The notes under the pieces are model-generated. The model saw only the letters and a list, made by a program, of their open reading frames with translations, did not search any database and was not told the DNA's origin. The translations under genes and the position numbers were made by a program. From Isoetes taiwanensis (taxonomy: Eukaryota; Streptophyta; Lycopodiopsida; Isoetales; Isoetaceae), in NCBI GenBank assembly GCA_021234155.1, contig JAJEKV010000003.1:31417166-31481165 (forward strand): DNA of 64,000 nucleotides. The letters run 5' to 3'. Of this stretch, positions 24,225-35,999 are shown piece by piece (the first letter of the stretch is position 1; each line of letters opens with the position of its first letter).

Positions 24225-24993
24225 GAAGGTTTTCTTATGCTTCGGCCTTTCGAATTTAAAGCGTCAAAGGGGATTTTCTCAACCGCAACGGCGCTTTGTT
24301 TCTTCAAGCCTACATTCTATTTCAGAATGCCCAGCAGGAATGGCCCTTGTAAAACGAAAGTAAAAGCCAAAGATATCCTAAGAGATGAGTCTAGCGGAGT
24401 TTGATTCAATCTTTATCCCTTTCTCGATCTTGAAGCTTCTAAGGTTCCAAAGTGATATTTTACTCCCATGGCGGATGATTTGGGTACCAAAATCAAATTT
24501 TTGCTCTATGATATCTTCTCAAAGACTTGCAAAACGGGTGCATTATTATTTCCACACATTACAAAAGGTTGCCTAATACGCTTTCCTAGAAAATGGTTCC
24601 AAAGCACAAAATGTTGAGCTATCTAGATGTCTTTAGTCGATAATGTAGGAGGAAATATTGTGCATCATATTGGGTACGTAGTAGTGATATAAGATATGAA
24701 TCCTTTACAAAACTGCGGGGCATGTATTAATCCAAATATATTTTGGAGGAGAAGAACGCACAGATTTTGAACTGAAGCTTGTGAATGGGCTTCTATTTTC
24801 TCTTGAAAGTGGAGAATGGCATTGCAGAGCATGTCTTCCAGAAGAAGAAGATAGAGACCATCCTATTTGTAATGTTTTTGGACCAAGGTCTGATTATATT
24901 TCAGGTTTAAATTCCAAGCATATTAATAAAAAAACCTTTAATGGTTGTGAAAGTCGTATGCTTAAACGCCATTCCATTTCCTCCCATAACTAG
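24225..24993 (+). pseudogene. CXE/GID1-class carboxylesterase pseudogene, copy 1
   Basis: Plant carboxylesterase (alpha/beta-hydrolase fold-3) motifs appear in order on the plus strand. KAKDILRDESSGV is near 24,365. The sequence VIFYSHGG followed by a stop in place of the usual HGGGF is near 24,452-24,475. QRLAKRVHYYFH comes next, then VELSRCL near 24,612. A long final frame (24,781-24,993) contains LLFSLESGEWHCRACLPEEE and DRDHPICNVFGPRSDYISGL, the segment before the catalytic Asp region in this family. The GxSxG elbow is lost to a deletion here. The 3' part with the Asp and His is missing: the frame ends about 100 residues too early. Intact members are about 320 residues and hydrolyse small esters, or bind gibberellin in GID1. 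This copy cannot. Confidence 0.75.
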
Positions 24994-25305
24994 GTGAGTT
25001 TTTTTTTAACTTTTAGTTCTTATTAAAACATCAATATAGGGACTAGAAACGATGTAAAATTTCGTGAATAACAGGTTTAGGATACCATTTGATACTGAGA
25101 AGGTTAATTTTTTGAAAGGTGCAAATCAATGTTGTCTCTTTAATTGTTTCTAAATCTTTCATCGTTACTTAGGCTTTTGTGCATAGTTAAAATTTTTAGC
25201 CTTTTTCTACTTCAAAACAAACTAGAAGATTACACATCTCACAAACTAGTTGTTTCTCACTAATACATCATTTATTGGTCAACATTAGCATGTAACAATC
25301 TGTGT

Positions 25306-25898
25306 GAAGGGAATGTTATGGTTTCTTTTGATAATTTTTCTTTCACGGAGTACAGGAAGAACGATTTAGGTGAACACCCACCCAAACAACCGTACTTGGA
25401 CGATAGCTGATATCTAATATTTGAATTTGGAAAAATATCTATTTCATATCAAGATTTGTTAGGGGTGCCCACTTTCAAATGTTTTCCTTTTAGATTCTAA
25501 AGTTTCCAATAGTCCCCGTTTCAGGCTTTATATAATTTGCTCGTATGGATGCCAATGTATAAAAGCATATGCATATAGCAGGGATTCAATTGTGTTCCTA
25601 TGTTCTCGAGTTAATGGTTAGGAAATGCCGAGTATTCTAGCTATGACGGCAAAACTTCCATTTTTTGAGTACTTCTGGAAAAGGTGAGTTGGTGGTCTCT
25701 ATCCCCTCCCCCCCCCCTCCCATTTTTTTAGCGCAATAGCCCAACCCTGGGTGTCACGTTATCTCAAAGCCTAGCCTATCCACGTGTCATAGAATATGAC
25801 ACGTCCTTTTCTGACGCCATTGAATCCTAATCTAAGTGAACTGAGGGCTGAGAAAAATAATTATTTCGTGACTATTGGAGAACATCGCAGCCTCGGGA
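25306..25898 (+). repeat. ~590-bp direct repeat flanking carboxylesterase, right copy of segment 1
   Basis: Starts at GTGAAGGGAATGTTATGG and ends at ACATCGCAGCCTC. The last ~300 bases match 23,831-24,132 upstream of the pseudogene. It could be the LTR of a small non-autonomous element that carries the gene fragment, but canonical TG/CA ends are not obvious. Confidence 0.65.
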
Positions 25899-26072
25899 AT
25901 CACCCACGTAGATAACTGGAGACATGGACAGAGATTACCCATATCACCACTCAAGCAAGACACATTAGACTTGGTGGCAAAAGGATATTTCATATTAAGG
26001 GGGGATTGCAATGGTATAATAGCAACAAAATAGGCAAATATAGTCAGTATAGATCATGACCCTTTGTGGATG

Positions 26073-26534
26073 AACCATCATCCAATTAAATTGGGATTAT
26101 GTCAACTCCAAAATCACGCCAACCTGCTGTTGTCTTCTAGGGGGTTTTTGTTTTTTTTTAATCTTTTTTTTTTTACTTCAAAAATAACACGTGTGACGTT
26201 TCATATGCGAATTGAAATATGCAAAAATGAAGAGCAAGTTGCTAACATAGATGAGACCAAAATTGAAGAGCATTTAGATGATAATATTAGGTTTGATAAT
26301 AACACGTGATTATTTTTACAGGCAATTCCGCACTCAAATTAGCGATACATGGCACAAATATCATACAAAAAAATATCATATATTCCAATAAAACATTAAG
26401 GATCAATCCATGTTTTTCCAATGATTTAACAAGGTGTGGTTCCATGTCACCGCTCTATCCAGCCTCGGTATGAATCTAACACTTCACCCAATCGGGCATC
26501 CCCATAGCCAAATTATGCATAATAGACACAAACT
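26073..26534. other. Spacer after duplication breakpoint
   Basis: T-rich tracts and a short frame without known motif. Nothing supported. Confidence 0.4.
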
Positions 26535-27006
26535 TCACCGTAAAATCATCCGTCGCAAAGTTTTTGGATCGTAAGATGGTGGATTCAGTGCCCCCGCTTG
26601 ATTGTAGAAGCATTTGAGAGCATCATCATCCACTATGATTATATCATCCTTATTCTCGATACCAAGTTCATCCATCATGTTACTCAAGTGTTTGATGAAG
26701 ATAGGCTTGTCTGTTGGATCCTTGGGATTAGTGAACTTCACACATTTGTTCTCGATCCCAAAAGGTCAACCAATGTTCACGATTTCCCCGGTTGATGTTC
26801 CTTAGTTCCATGGATGACCAAATACCAACTCGAAATAACCTCAATGCCTCATCTAGCATCTCCTTCAAGTGCGGCCACCGATAGATCCTCTTGGTGTTTT
26901 TGATTCTACCGGTGTCCGATGAAACTCATCTCTAGCCACTTTATTTTTCGAAAAAAGTCTTTGCAAAAGGACTCGCTTAGGTCGAACACCACAACCTTCT
27001 TAGAAA
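26535..27006 (-). pseudogene. FCP1-homology (HAD-type) phosphatase pseudogene
   Basis: On the minus strand, KKVVVFDLSESFCKD (about 27,004-26,960) matches the start of an FCP1/NIF phosphatase domain. There the catalytic motif is DxDx(T/V) or plant-type DLNG(L/V), and here it reads DLSES. YRWPHLKEMLDEALR and LFRVGIWSSMELRNI follow (about 26,880-26,790), typical of 'F.VGIWSSM'. A second frame gives KFTNPKDPTDKPIFIKHLS and IIIVDDDALKCFYNQAGA (26,741-26,535), matching 'KPIFIKDL...LLVDDSPYKA'. Two or more frameshifts, and the absence of a clear start or flanking domains, mark a pseudogene. Plant members of this group include nuclear CTD-type and TIM50-like phosphatases; I cannot say which is the source. 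Confidence 0.7.
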
Positions 27007-27479
27007 CGCAATGCAAGCTGGAAACATCAAACATGTATCCGGGTCAGCAAAGGTAACGATAAGACAAACAATACAAACGCCAAGCGTGATCTAAGTTAGT
27101 CTTAACCAAATCAAGGCCGGATTTAGTTTGACAACGGGTGGTCAAAGCAAAAGCACTGACGCATTTAATTCAAAGGTAATATTAAATTAAATCACGCTGG
27201 CGCCGATTTTCGCGGCAAGGCCATACCTATCATCTTCGGGGCCATTGCCGCCGGGTTTCCATTCTCCCTTCGCCAAGCATCAAGCATTAAGCCCACTCTG
27301 CCAATGGTGTTGAGTCAACTAAAGTACAACTACATGCCATGGCTTAAGCACAACTACGCAATAATGGCGTAATCAATGTAATACCATGTAGAAAGAGCAT
27401 GTGATCAGGGATACCTTGTGGAGAGATTCACAACTGAACACGAGCCTTTGAATTAGATTAAAGGGGGTATATCTTGAAA
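27007..27479. other. No recognised gene
   Basis: Sequence upstream of the phosphatase relic. It may hold further decayed exons, but no motif is readable. Confidence 0.35.
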
Positions 27480-28215
27480 TGTTTTATTTGATAATGGATC
27501 TAAATATTTGCAATCAAATTCAAATATGAAACTTGCCTCAACACATCAAATTACTTTTCAAGCAATGGTCATATGAAATTGATATTACTATGAAAACTAC
27601 CGGTAGCAAACTGAACCACAATCAGAGCAATGGGAAACCCATCCTTGAACTGATTATCACCGAAAAAATACAATCGCATTATGAACTTGTCCCCTGGATT
27701 TAGATTCTCCTTCATCACAGCTCTAATCAATCAATCTGACTTCATCTCTATTTATCAGAATTGGCCCGTCGGTGCGTCAAAGCTCCTGCTTGTTTCTATC
27801 TATACAATATGAACTTGTCACTTGCCCATATGTCCTTGGAGCTTGTTTGTATATCTATACATTATGTCCTCGGAGCTTGTTTGTACTCCGAGGACACTAG
27901 GCTATCCATACAAGCATATGATCTGGCATAGGATCTTGCAATCAAGCATATGATCTGGCATATAACAAGCATATGATCTCGCAATCCATACAAGCATATG
28001 ACCTTGCAATATGATCCTACAACATCCAAGATGCCACAACACGTGCCCAAATATTTCTTATTCAGAAGGCCTCCCTGTGAAAGATGATCAAGACTTATAT
28101 TAGGATCTAAAGATTTGCAATCAAATTCAAATATGAAACTTGCCTCAACATATCACAAGCAATGGTCATATGAAATTGATATTACTATGAAAACTACTGT
28201 CGCAAAAGGAACCGT
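27480..28215. repeat. Direct duplication and copia LTR-like fragment
   Basis: The stretch GCAATCAAATTCAAATATGA to CTATGAAAACTAC occurs at 27,510-27,602 and 28,120-28,198. Between them, 27,670-27,820 (GATTTAGATTCTCCTTCATC, GACTTCATCTCTATTTATCA, TCTATACAATATGAACTTGT) matches the LTR-like part of the three copia units downstream. On the minus strand the latter contains TGATAAATAGAGATGAAG, a possible TATA region. Confidence 0.7.
27890..28020 (+). repeat. Short tandem repeat CAAGCATATGATCTGGCA
   Basis: CAAGCATATGAYCTNGCA recurs four times at irregular 20-35 bp spacing. Confidence 0.75.
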
Positions 28216-28727
28216 CACTATAGCAATGGGAAACTGATCCTGACACAATTCACAGGATATTCCCTCTGCATACATCTTGCATGCCCATTTGAGGTCTTCG
28301 TGGGGTCAAACTGACCCGCTTTTAAAGGGGCGCCCTTTGACCAAACACCATGCTAAAATAGTATTTAGGCACACCGGGTGCCATACAATACAAGAGTACA
28401 TGAATACATAGTGTACATAGTCTACGGCAAGGCATAACCCAAACAAATGGAACAGCATCAAGCTTCAAGGAAGTGTAAGACTTGCAATCCAGATTAACGC
28501 AATCATTGCAGCCCTAAATGGTGCAACCGACCTCCGGCCATATAGCCGGTGGCATCCGCTTCAACAGCTTTTAATGCACCTACGATGTTGGTCATTAATC
28601 ACTTTCAACCATTCCAAATGGCAGAGGAGCAAAGGGAGCTTCTAGATTCATCAAATCCCTCGGCCAAGGAAATTGAAGGCACCTTCTCGTGATCGATCCC
28701 AAAATTTCTCGAGAGAAGATGCGCAGG
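28216..28727. other. Spacer with two shared repeat words
   Basis: 28,437-28,520 (CAAACAAATGGAACAGCATC, GGAAGTGTAAGACTTGCAA) matches 41,358-41,440. 28,517-28,602 (TAAATGGTGCAACCGACCTC, GCACCTACGATGTTGGTC) matches 55,923-56,007. These are pieces of dispersed repeats; no gene. Confidence 0.6.
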
Positions 28728-29952
28728 CATTTTGGCCCACAAACTGCAAAAAAATTGCCTAATCTTTTCCCCTTCATCTCACTCCAAACACACTCGACAA
28801 ATTTCCCAAAAGGAGTTTTTCCAATCCTATTTACCCAAGTAGACGAATCCATCACCAAATTCCAAATACCAATCCTTGCAATGGATGGACCTTAAATAGC
28901 CCAAGATTTGAAGAAGGTAGAAGGGCGGATTAGAGAGAAGGATATTCAGGAATATATGGTTTTGCAAGAAAGAGCTCTGGCTAAACAAGGTACTACCTGC
29001 TGCTGCACCGCTATGGCGCTTTGTGCAGTTGATTTGCAGCTTGTTGGGGTTATAGTCACAAAATTCAATCTTCATTAATTGCAACAAGCAGGCGGTATAA
29101 GATCGACATTGGTCGCCTTACCAAATGCCTCCCAAATTGAAAAACATACCGAAGCTCGAGCCATGGATTCTCGGGTAGCCATCCGCTTCCAACACTGCGG
29201 CACATGCCTGCATAGAACAACTGAAGCAATCCATAGCACAAATACCTTAAAAGTCTAGAGAAAAAACCACGGCTGAATAATGCTTCTATTTGAATCCACT
29301 AGTCCAAAGATTCCATTACACGATTCTCATAATAATACATCACAAAAAAACTTCAACAATCATATGTTACAAACATACGGTCACCTAACAAATACACCGC
29401 AAATATGAACTTATCCCCAGATTTAGATTCACCTTCATCACAAATTAATCAATCAATCAATCTGACTTCATCTCTATTTATCAAAATTGGCCCCGCCTCT
29501 GCAAGGCCAAAGCTCCCGCTTGTTTCTATCTATACAATATGAACTTGTCACTTACCCATTTGTTCATACATCTTTCTCCTTTTACCCGTAACCATACCAT
29601 GTATCGGCTACTATGGTCAACTACCATGGTCTTCGATTTTTTGTTCTCTACATATCTAGTATGGTACCAACTTTTAACCTAGCTATCCGCCTTTGTACAA
29701 AAAAAATATATCATGATCAATCTATAAATCTTCATCCCCTTCATGATATATGATGTAATCGCATTTTAAAAATCCTCCTCGCTTCTTACATGGTTTGTCA
29801 TATCTCAGATTCCTAAGAGCTTCCTGAAACTTCATGAATTTTCCAGCTTGAGACCGGTTTTGTCATCACATATGCAAACCGATCTTTTGTACTTATATGC
29901 TCAACTGTAAGTAACCTTCACACCATTTCGCTAATAAAATGTACATGTAATT

Positions 29953-30432
29953 CTATATGTTTCGCCTCACTTCATGCAAAATTGGATTTCTAGTTATTGT
30001 TATATAACTCATGCTATTACATAGCAATACAATTGGTTTTCTTTGTATGAGTCCTAGTTCCTCCAACAATCTTCTAACCCAAATTATTTCTCTAGAAGCT
30101 AAAGATGTCGCCTTTGTATTCCACTTCCAAGGTTGGCATTGCAACACTTCCTTGTTTCTTACTCCTCCTCGATAGATCCTCCTCCTAGCATTAGCATATA
30201 CCCCATGTTGATCTTCTTGTATCGTGGTCTCCTCCCCAACTGCATCGTAATAAGCTATGAGAGTCAAGTTATTATTAGCAAACCAAATAAACGCCCTGAT
30301 ATTTCCCTCGGCTTTTTGCCTTGTTATTAAAACCCCAAACTTCGGCCGATGCTTTCTTGATTTTTTGGGTGTCTGAATGTCGCCGAAAAAAATTTGGAAC
30401 GGAAATATCATATGGCCGCTTATTTCGCCCAT
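29953..30432 (-). pseudogene. Copia RNase H relic, unit 1
   Basis: Minus-strand frames contain FANNNLTLIAY, a damaged DADW region, SLASREIIWVRRLLEELGLI and KPIVLLCNSMSYI. Copia RNase H normally has YSDADW and CDNQSA; the second Asp is replaced here (CNSMS), so catalysis is lost. The upstream part of the frame (30,432-30,284) comes from a 240-bp insertion, not from copia. The usual C-terminal LGVSD-like end is absent. Confidence 0.75.
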
Positions 30433-30523
30433 TATTTAGCCGGGGAGATTTTCGGCGCTGGCAGTTTCACACGCCGCCAGTGGCTCTCGCCCCAAATTTC
30501 CTACCGGCAAGAATTACCTGTTC
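30284..30523. other. 240-bp insertion in copia unit 1
   Basis: Units 2 and 3 read straight from TATTATTAGCAAA into CATAATTCCATAG, and that join keeps the copia frame YGIMFANNN. Unit 1 has 240 extra bases, GC-richer than its surroundings (GCCGCCAGTGGCTCTCGCCC). No terminal repeats or target duplication are visible, so the class is unknown. Confidence 0.75.
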
Positions 30524-31087
30524 CATAATTCCATAGTTTTGAGTTCACCTTAGGTATCAAGAGGATTTTGTTGCTATTGTTGTAGTGAGTTCTATGTTGA
30601 AGCATGACTTTTCTCGAATGCAATTTTTCTCCTTAAATATGGTATTACGTACCTTTTCTTCAATTTGTTATGCATGTCATTAGTGAATGGTGGTAAGTTG
30701 AGTGTTGCTTGGCTATTCAGACTAGAGTTTTCACATTGGTTATAGATTATAAGCTCCAACATTCCGAGTCACTAGCTATCTATTCTTGTTGTAATTATAT
30801 GGTTCCCGTGTCACTGCTCAAGGAATGTGGTGCTTGAATTGCTCAAGGGAATGTTATAGTTTCGATAATTTTTCTTTCAAGGATAACGGTGATTAATTAA
30901 TAAGAAACGAAGTAGAGAAAGAATGATTTAGGTGTGAACACCCACCCAAACAACCAGATTTAGATGATAGATGATATCTAATATTTGAATTTCAAAAATT
31001 ATCTATTTTATATCAAGATTTATTAGGGGTGCCCACTTTCAAATGTTTTTCCTTTCGATTCTAAAGTTTCCAATACTTTTTGTTTCG

Positions 31088-33236
31088 CATTTTGGCCCAC
31101 AAACCGCAAAAATTGCCTAATCTTTTCCCCTTCCTCTCACTCAAAACGCACTTTAATAAATTTCCCAAAGGAGTTTTTCCAATCCTATTTACCCAAGTAG
31201 ATTTAATCCATACTGAAATTCCAGTCACCAATCCTTTGCAATGGATGGACTCCTTAAATTGCCCAATGGACCTTGAAATTGCCCAAGATTTGAAGAAGGT
31301 AGAAGGGGCTGATTAGAGAGAAGGATATTCGTGAATATATGGTTTTATGGCAAAAGAGCTCTAAGTTAAACAAGGTACTACCTGCTGCTGCACCGGCTAT
31401 GGCATTGTGTGCCGCAAATGACGCAAGTAGCTTGTTGGGGTTATAGTCACAAAATTCAATCCTTCATTAACCGCAATAAAGCAAAGATAAGACCGATTGG
31501 TCGCCTCTTACCAAATGCCTCCCAAATTGAAAACATGCAGTAGGAAACCGGAAGCTCGAGCCATGGATTCTCGGCAACCATCCGCTTCCAACACCTCGTG
31601 TACATGCCCGCAATAGAACAAATTGAAAGCAATCCATAGTACAGTCATTTTAAAAGTCTAGAGAGAAAACCACTAAGGAATAATGAAGGAATAATGCTTC
31701 TATTTGAATCCACTAGTCCAAAGATTCCGCATTCCACGATTCTCATAATGTAATACATCACAAAACCTTCAACAATCATATGTTACAAACATACGGTTTT
31801 GATTGTGCAAACATTGTCACTTGACAAATACACCGCAAATATGAACGTATCCCCCTCAGATTTAGATTCACCTTCATCACAGCTAAATCAATCAACTGAC
31901 TTCATCTCTATTTATCAAAATTGGCCCCGCTTGGCAAGGCCAAAGCTCCCGCTTGTTTCTATCTATACAATATGAACTTGTCACTTACCCATTTGTTTAT
32001 ATATGCCTTTCTCCTTTATGGTCAACTACCATGGTCTTCGATTTTTTTTGTCTCTCTACATATCTAGTATGGTACCAACTTTTAACCTAGCTATCTGCCC
32101 TTTGTACAAAAAATATATCATGATCAATCTATAAATCTTCATCCCCTTCATGATATATGATGTAATCGATTTTAAAATCCCTCGCTTCTTACATGGTTTG
32201 TCATATCTCAGAACTCCTAAGAGCTTCAAACTTCATGAATTTTCCAAATTGAGACTGGTTTTGTCATCACATATGCAAACCGATCTTTTGTACTTATATG
32301 CTCAACTGTAAGTAACCTTCTGTCACCATTTCGCGAATAAAATGTACATGTAATTCTATATGTTTCGTTATTTCTAGTTATTGCTATACAACTCATGCTA
32401 TTACATAGCAATACAATTGGTTTTCTTTGTATGAGTCCTAGTTCCTCCAACAGTCTTCTAACCCAAATTATTTCTCTAGAAGCTAAAGATGTCGCCTTGT
32501 ATTCCACTTCCTCTCAGTTGGCATTGCAACACTTCCTTGTTTCTTACTTCTCCACGAGATAGATCCTCCTCCTAGCATTAGCATATACCCTGATGTTGAT
32601 CTTCTTGTATCAGGGTCTCCTCCCCAATCTGCATCAGAATAAGCTATGAGAGTCAAGTTATTATTAGCAAACATAATTCCATAGTTTTGAGTTCGCCTTA
32701 GGTATCAAGAGGATTTTGTTGCTATTGTTGTAGTGAGTTCTATGTTGAAGCATGACTTTTTCTCGAATGCAATTTTTCTCCTCTCTTAAATATGGTATTA
32801 CGTACCTTTTCTTCAATTTGTTATGCATGTCATTAGTGAATGGTGGTAAGTTGAGTGTTGCTTGGCTATTCAGACTAGAGTTTTCTCACATTGGTTATAG
32901 ATTATAAGCTCCAACATTCCGAGTCACTAGCTATCTATTCTTGTTGTAATTATATGGTTCCCGTGTCACTGTTCAAGGAATGTGGTGCTTGAATTGCTCG
33001 AAGGGAATGTTATAGTTTCTTTTGATAATTTTTCTTTCAAGGATAACGAAAGAAATGAAGTAGAGAAAGAATGATTTAGGTGTGAACACCCACCCAAACA
33101 ACCGTATTTAGATGATAGATAATATCTAATATTTGAATTTCGAAAATTATCTATTTTATATCAAGATTTATTAGGGGTGCCCACTTTCAAATGTTTTTCC
33201 TTTCAGATTCTAAAGTTTCCAATACTCCTTGTTTCA
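31088..33236 (-). mobile_element. Truncated Ty1/copia unit 2 of 3
   Basis: Same order as unit 1 without the 240-bp insertion, 2,149 bp long. Unit 2 keeps the best readable RNase H of the three. Confidence 0.78.
32226..32690 (-). pseudogene. Copia RNase H relic, unit 2
   Basis: The minus-strand frame reads YLRRTQNYGIMFANNN, then NLTLIAYSDADWGGDPDTRR and STSGYMLMLGGGSISWRSKK, and after a frameshift KATSLASREIIWVRRLLEEL and KPIVLLCNSMSCIAITRN. It ends with HISTKDRFAYVMTKPV. This is the Ty1/copia RNase H domain in order. The first catalytic Asp (SDADW) is present; the DNQ Asp is replaced by Asn-Ser. Only the last ~150 residues of pol remain. Confidence 0.82.
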
Positions 33237-34247
33237 GGCATTTTGGCCCACAAACTGCAAAAAAATTGCCTAATCTTTTCCCCTTCCTCTCACTCCAAAC
33301 GCACTCGACAAATTTCCCAAAGGAGTTTTTCCAATCCTATTTACCCAAGTAGACGAATCCACGCCTGAAATTCCAGTCACCAATCCTTGCAATGGATGGA
33401 CTCCAGAAATTGCCCAATGGACTCCAGAAATTGCCCAAGATTTGAAGAAGGTAGAAGGGCGGATTAGAGAGAAGGATATTCAGGAATATATGGTTTTGCG
33501 AGAAAGAGCTCTGAAGCTAAACAAGGTACTACCTGTTGCTGCACCGACCTATGGCGCAGGTGTCAGCCGCAATGACGGGCAAATAGCTTGTTGGGGTTAT
33601 AGTCACAAAATTCAATCCTTTCATTAATCGCAATGGAAGGTGCAAAGATAAGACCGATTGGTCGCCCTACCAAATGCCTCCCAAATTGAAAACATGCAAG
33701 AGGGAAACTCGAAGCTCAAGCCATGGATTCTCGCAGCCATCCGCTTCAACACCCGTGGCACATGCCCGCATTAGAACAACTGAGCTAATCCATAGCACGT
33801 CATTTAAAAGTCTAGAGAAAACCACGAAGGAATAATGAAGGAATAATGCTTCTATTTGAATCCACTAGTCCAAAGATTCTCCATTCCACGATTCTCATAC
33901 CTAATACATCACAAAACCTTCAACAATCATATGTTACAAACATACGGTTTTTGATTGTGCAAGCATTGTCACTTGACAAATACATCGCAAATATGAACGA
34001 TCCCCAGATTTAGATTCACCTTCATCACAAATTTAATCAATCAATCCGACTTCATCTCTATTTATCAAAAATTGGCCCTGCTTGGCAAGGCCAAAGCTCC
34101 TCGCTTGTTTCTATCTATACAATATGAACTTGTCACTTACCCATTTGTTCATACGCCCTTCTCCTTTATGGTCAACTACCATGGTCTTCATTTTTTTTGT
34201 CTCTACATATCTAGTATGGTACCAACTTTTAATCCTAGCATTCTGCC

Positions 34248-35872
34248 ATGGGTCAAGGCCCTCCGATCTGGTTCCGCTTACTCCGGCTACCAGCCCAAAC
34301 CCTCGCCAGCAAGGATTTCCATCCACCGTGACGCCATAGGTACCAGTGTTCGATTGCTTTGAATTATTTTGGACTGTTTGGTGTCCCGGGTATTGCTCTT
34401 AGCATCGCGCCTCATCACTTTTTGTGACCCTCTTGATCCGCTTCTTTTTGGCTTTCTCTAGGGTTTATAGTCTCTCTCTAGACCCAAAACCCCCAAACCC
34501 CCAAAAGATGCTCTCCGGCTTTCTCGAGTCCACAAATTGATTCTAAGCACCCTTGAGGTAGCCAGAGACCCTTAAACTTTGGCCCCCAAAATCCCATTTG
34601 TCTTCCCCTTTGTCCCCCGCTTTGCCTCGGTTCCCGCTCCTTTTACCGCTGCCTTTGTTCTCAAAGATGGCACGTAAGATCAAATGTATGGCCCGAGACC
34701 CGTGGGAGAAGAATCTCATTCGCCCGCCTCGAGCCAGCTCGTCCCCGCCCTATGACCCCACGATTGCGCCTATCTTCGTGCAGCCCCATCATTCGCCTCG
34801 GCCTATACCGGCATCTTTACACGCTGCCCTGCACACTAACCGCCCAGAAACCATCTTTAGTCAGGCAATTTTGACTAGATGGATGCTCCGGATCCATTGT
34901 TTGCCTCCAGATTTGTTGGTTGGGATCCGCACGATCCAATCCACAGTCACACTCACAGTAATATCGCTCCTGGTTCTTTTGGAAGCCGGGTCCAAATTTT
35001 CTAGAGATGTCAAGCATGCGGCCGGGGAGCCGATTCAAGGAAAGACGGGGTAAGAGTCGCACCTCGCATTCTCCCACGGGGTAGTGCCCGACCATGTGGA
35101 TGCTACGCCCCAGGTCCGATGATACCACGCCTGCGGCTCCACACTACCGCCATCCGAGGGTTGTTTGCCCACCGTGACAGTCCCGCCAAAATCCTCGACC
35201 AGCTACGCCACCATTAGCCCCGAACCCACGTGATTGTGGGTTTAGAGGAAGCGTTTACACTCTTGGGGCAGCTTGAGGTGACCCGCTTTTTTCAGAGGTG
35301 ATGCACGTGACAAAAAGTGATGGCATTCTCTGGGCTTGTTGAGTTGGAGCAAAGACTGACCGCCCCCCCCCCGCCATTTGCTAGTCGGGCCAGGATGCTT
35401 TATCTAGGGCCGCACATCCTCCGCCATGGCAATCACTTGCAAGGGACCTCCTTTTCTCCGCCCAGAAGATCTTACCCCAAAGACAACTCGCGCGACGGAA
35501 GGATGAATTATGTCGAGTCCGCGAGGCTCGCCTCGCACCGGAGCGGGGCCGTATAGAGGCGCTGTGCTATCATTCTGATCACCGCCACTTGATCCATGGG
35601 TCGTGGTCTCTGGTAGCTGATTGACTTCGAGATCTGCTAGGCTTAGGCCCTTTTGTTTTGTTTTATTTTAGTATTGTGATTTGCTACGGGGCATAGTCCC
35701 CCTCGAGTTCTCTCAGACCGGGCTAGTCCCCACGCTTGATTGTGGCTTCTACCGCTTTGGTTTGGTCATGGGGCTTGGTCCCCGAAGTTTCACCGGGCTT
35801 TTGCCCTCTTTTGTATTGGGTCCCATAACCCGATTGGGTTCCGACGCAAAAATTTCTTCCTTCCTTCCTTCC
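34248..35872 (+). mobile_element. 1.6-kb insertion ending in (TTCC)4
   Basis: Unit 2 reads CTATCTGCCCTTTGTACA without a break, whereas unit 3 has 1.6 kb between GCATTCTGCC and TTTGTACA. The insert is GC-rich and ends in four TTCC units (35,857-35,872), as the LINE at 5,583 does on its own 3' side. Frames with low-complexity Pro/Ser (34,598-35,053) and an Arg-rich frame near 35,440-35,560 (LCRVREARLAPERGRIEALC) are present, but no reverse transcriptase motif is seen. It may be the 3' part of a LINE or another non-LTR element. No target duplication is visible. Confidence 0.6.
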
Positions 35873-35999
35873 TTTGTACAAAAAATATATCATGATCAAT
35901 CTATAAATCTTCATCCCCTTCATGATATATGATGTACTACATTTTAAAAATCCTCTCGCTTCTTACATGGTTTGTCATATCTCAGAACTCCTAAGAGCT

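Larger units (their letters stand above)
23830..26072 (+). repeat. Segmental duplication, copy 1
   Basis: Collinear with 37,396-39,619, at high identity by eye, from CAGGGATTCAATTG to TTTGTGGATG. Contents in order: part of a ~590-bp direct repeat, a carboxylesterase pseudogene, a complete direct repeat (25,306-25,898) and the first ~170 bp of a LINE endonuclease region. Copy 1 has a 10-bp local duplication near 26,030 (GCAAATATAG). The copies part company at 26,072 / 39,619. Confidence 0.85.
28728..31087 (-). mobile_element. Truncated Ty1/copia unit 1 of 3
   Basis: The unit starts at GGCATTTTGGCCCACAAAC and recurs at 31,088 and 33,237. Contents on the plus strand: an LTR-like first kilobase, a minus-strand RNase H remnant, then about 600 bp ending in CAAGGGAATGTTATAG...CTTGTTTCAG. 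Most of pol and all of gag are missing. Unit 1 is about 2,360 bp because of a 240-bp insertion at 30,284-30,523. Confidence 0.75.

Noticed and set aside
34598-35053. 151-codon Pro/Ser-rich frame as a gene
   Set aside because: It lies inside a transposon-like insertion and has no motif; the composition explains the open frame.
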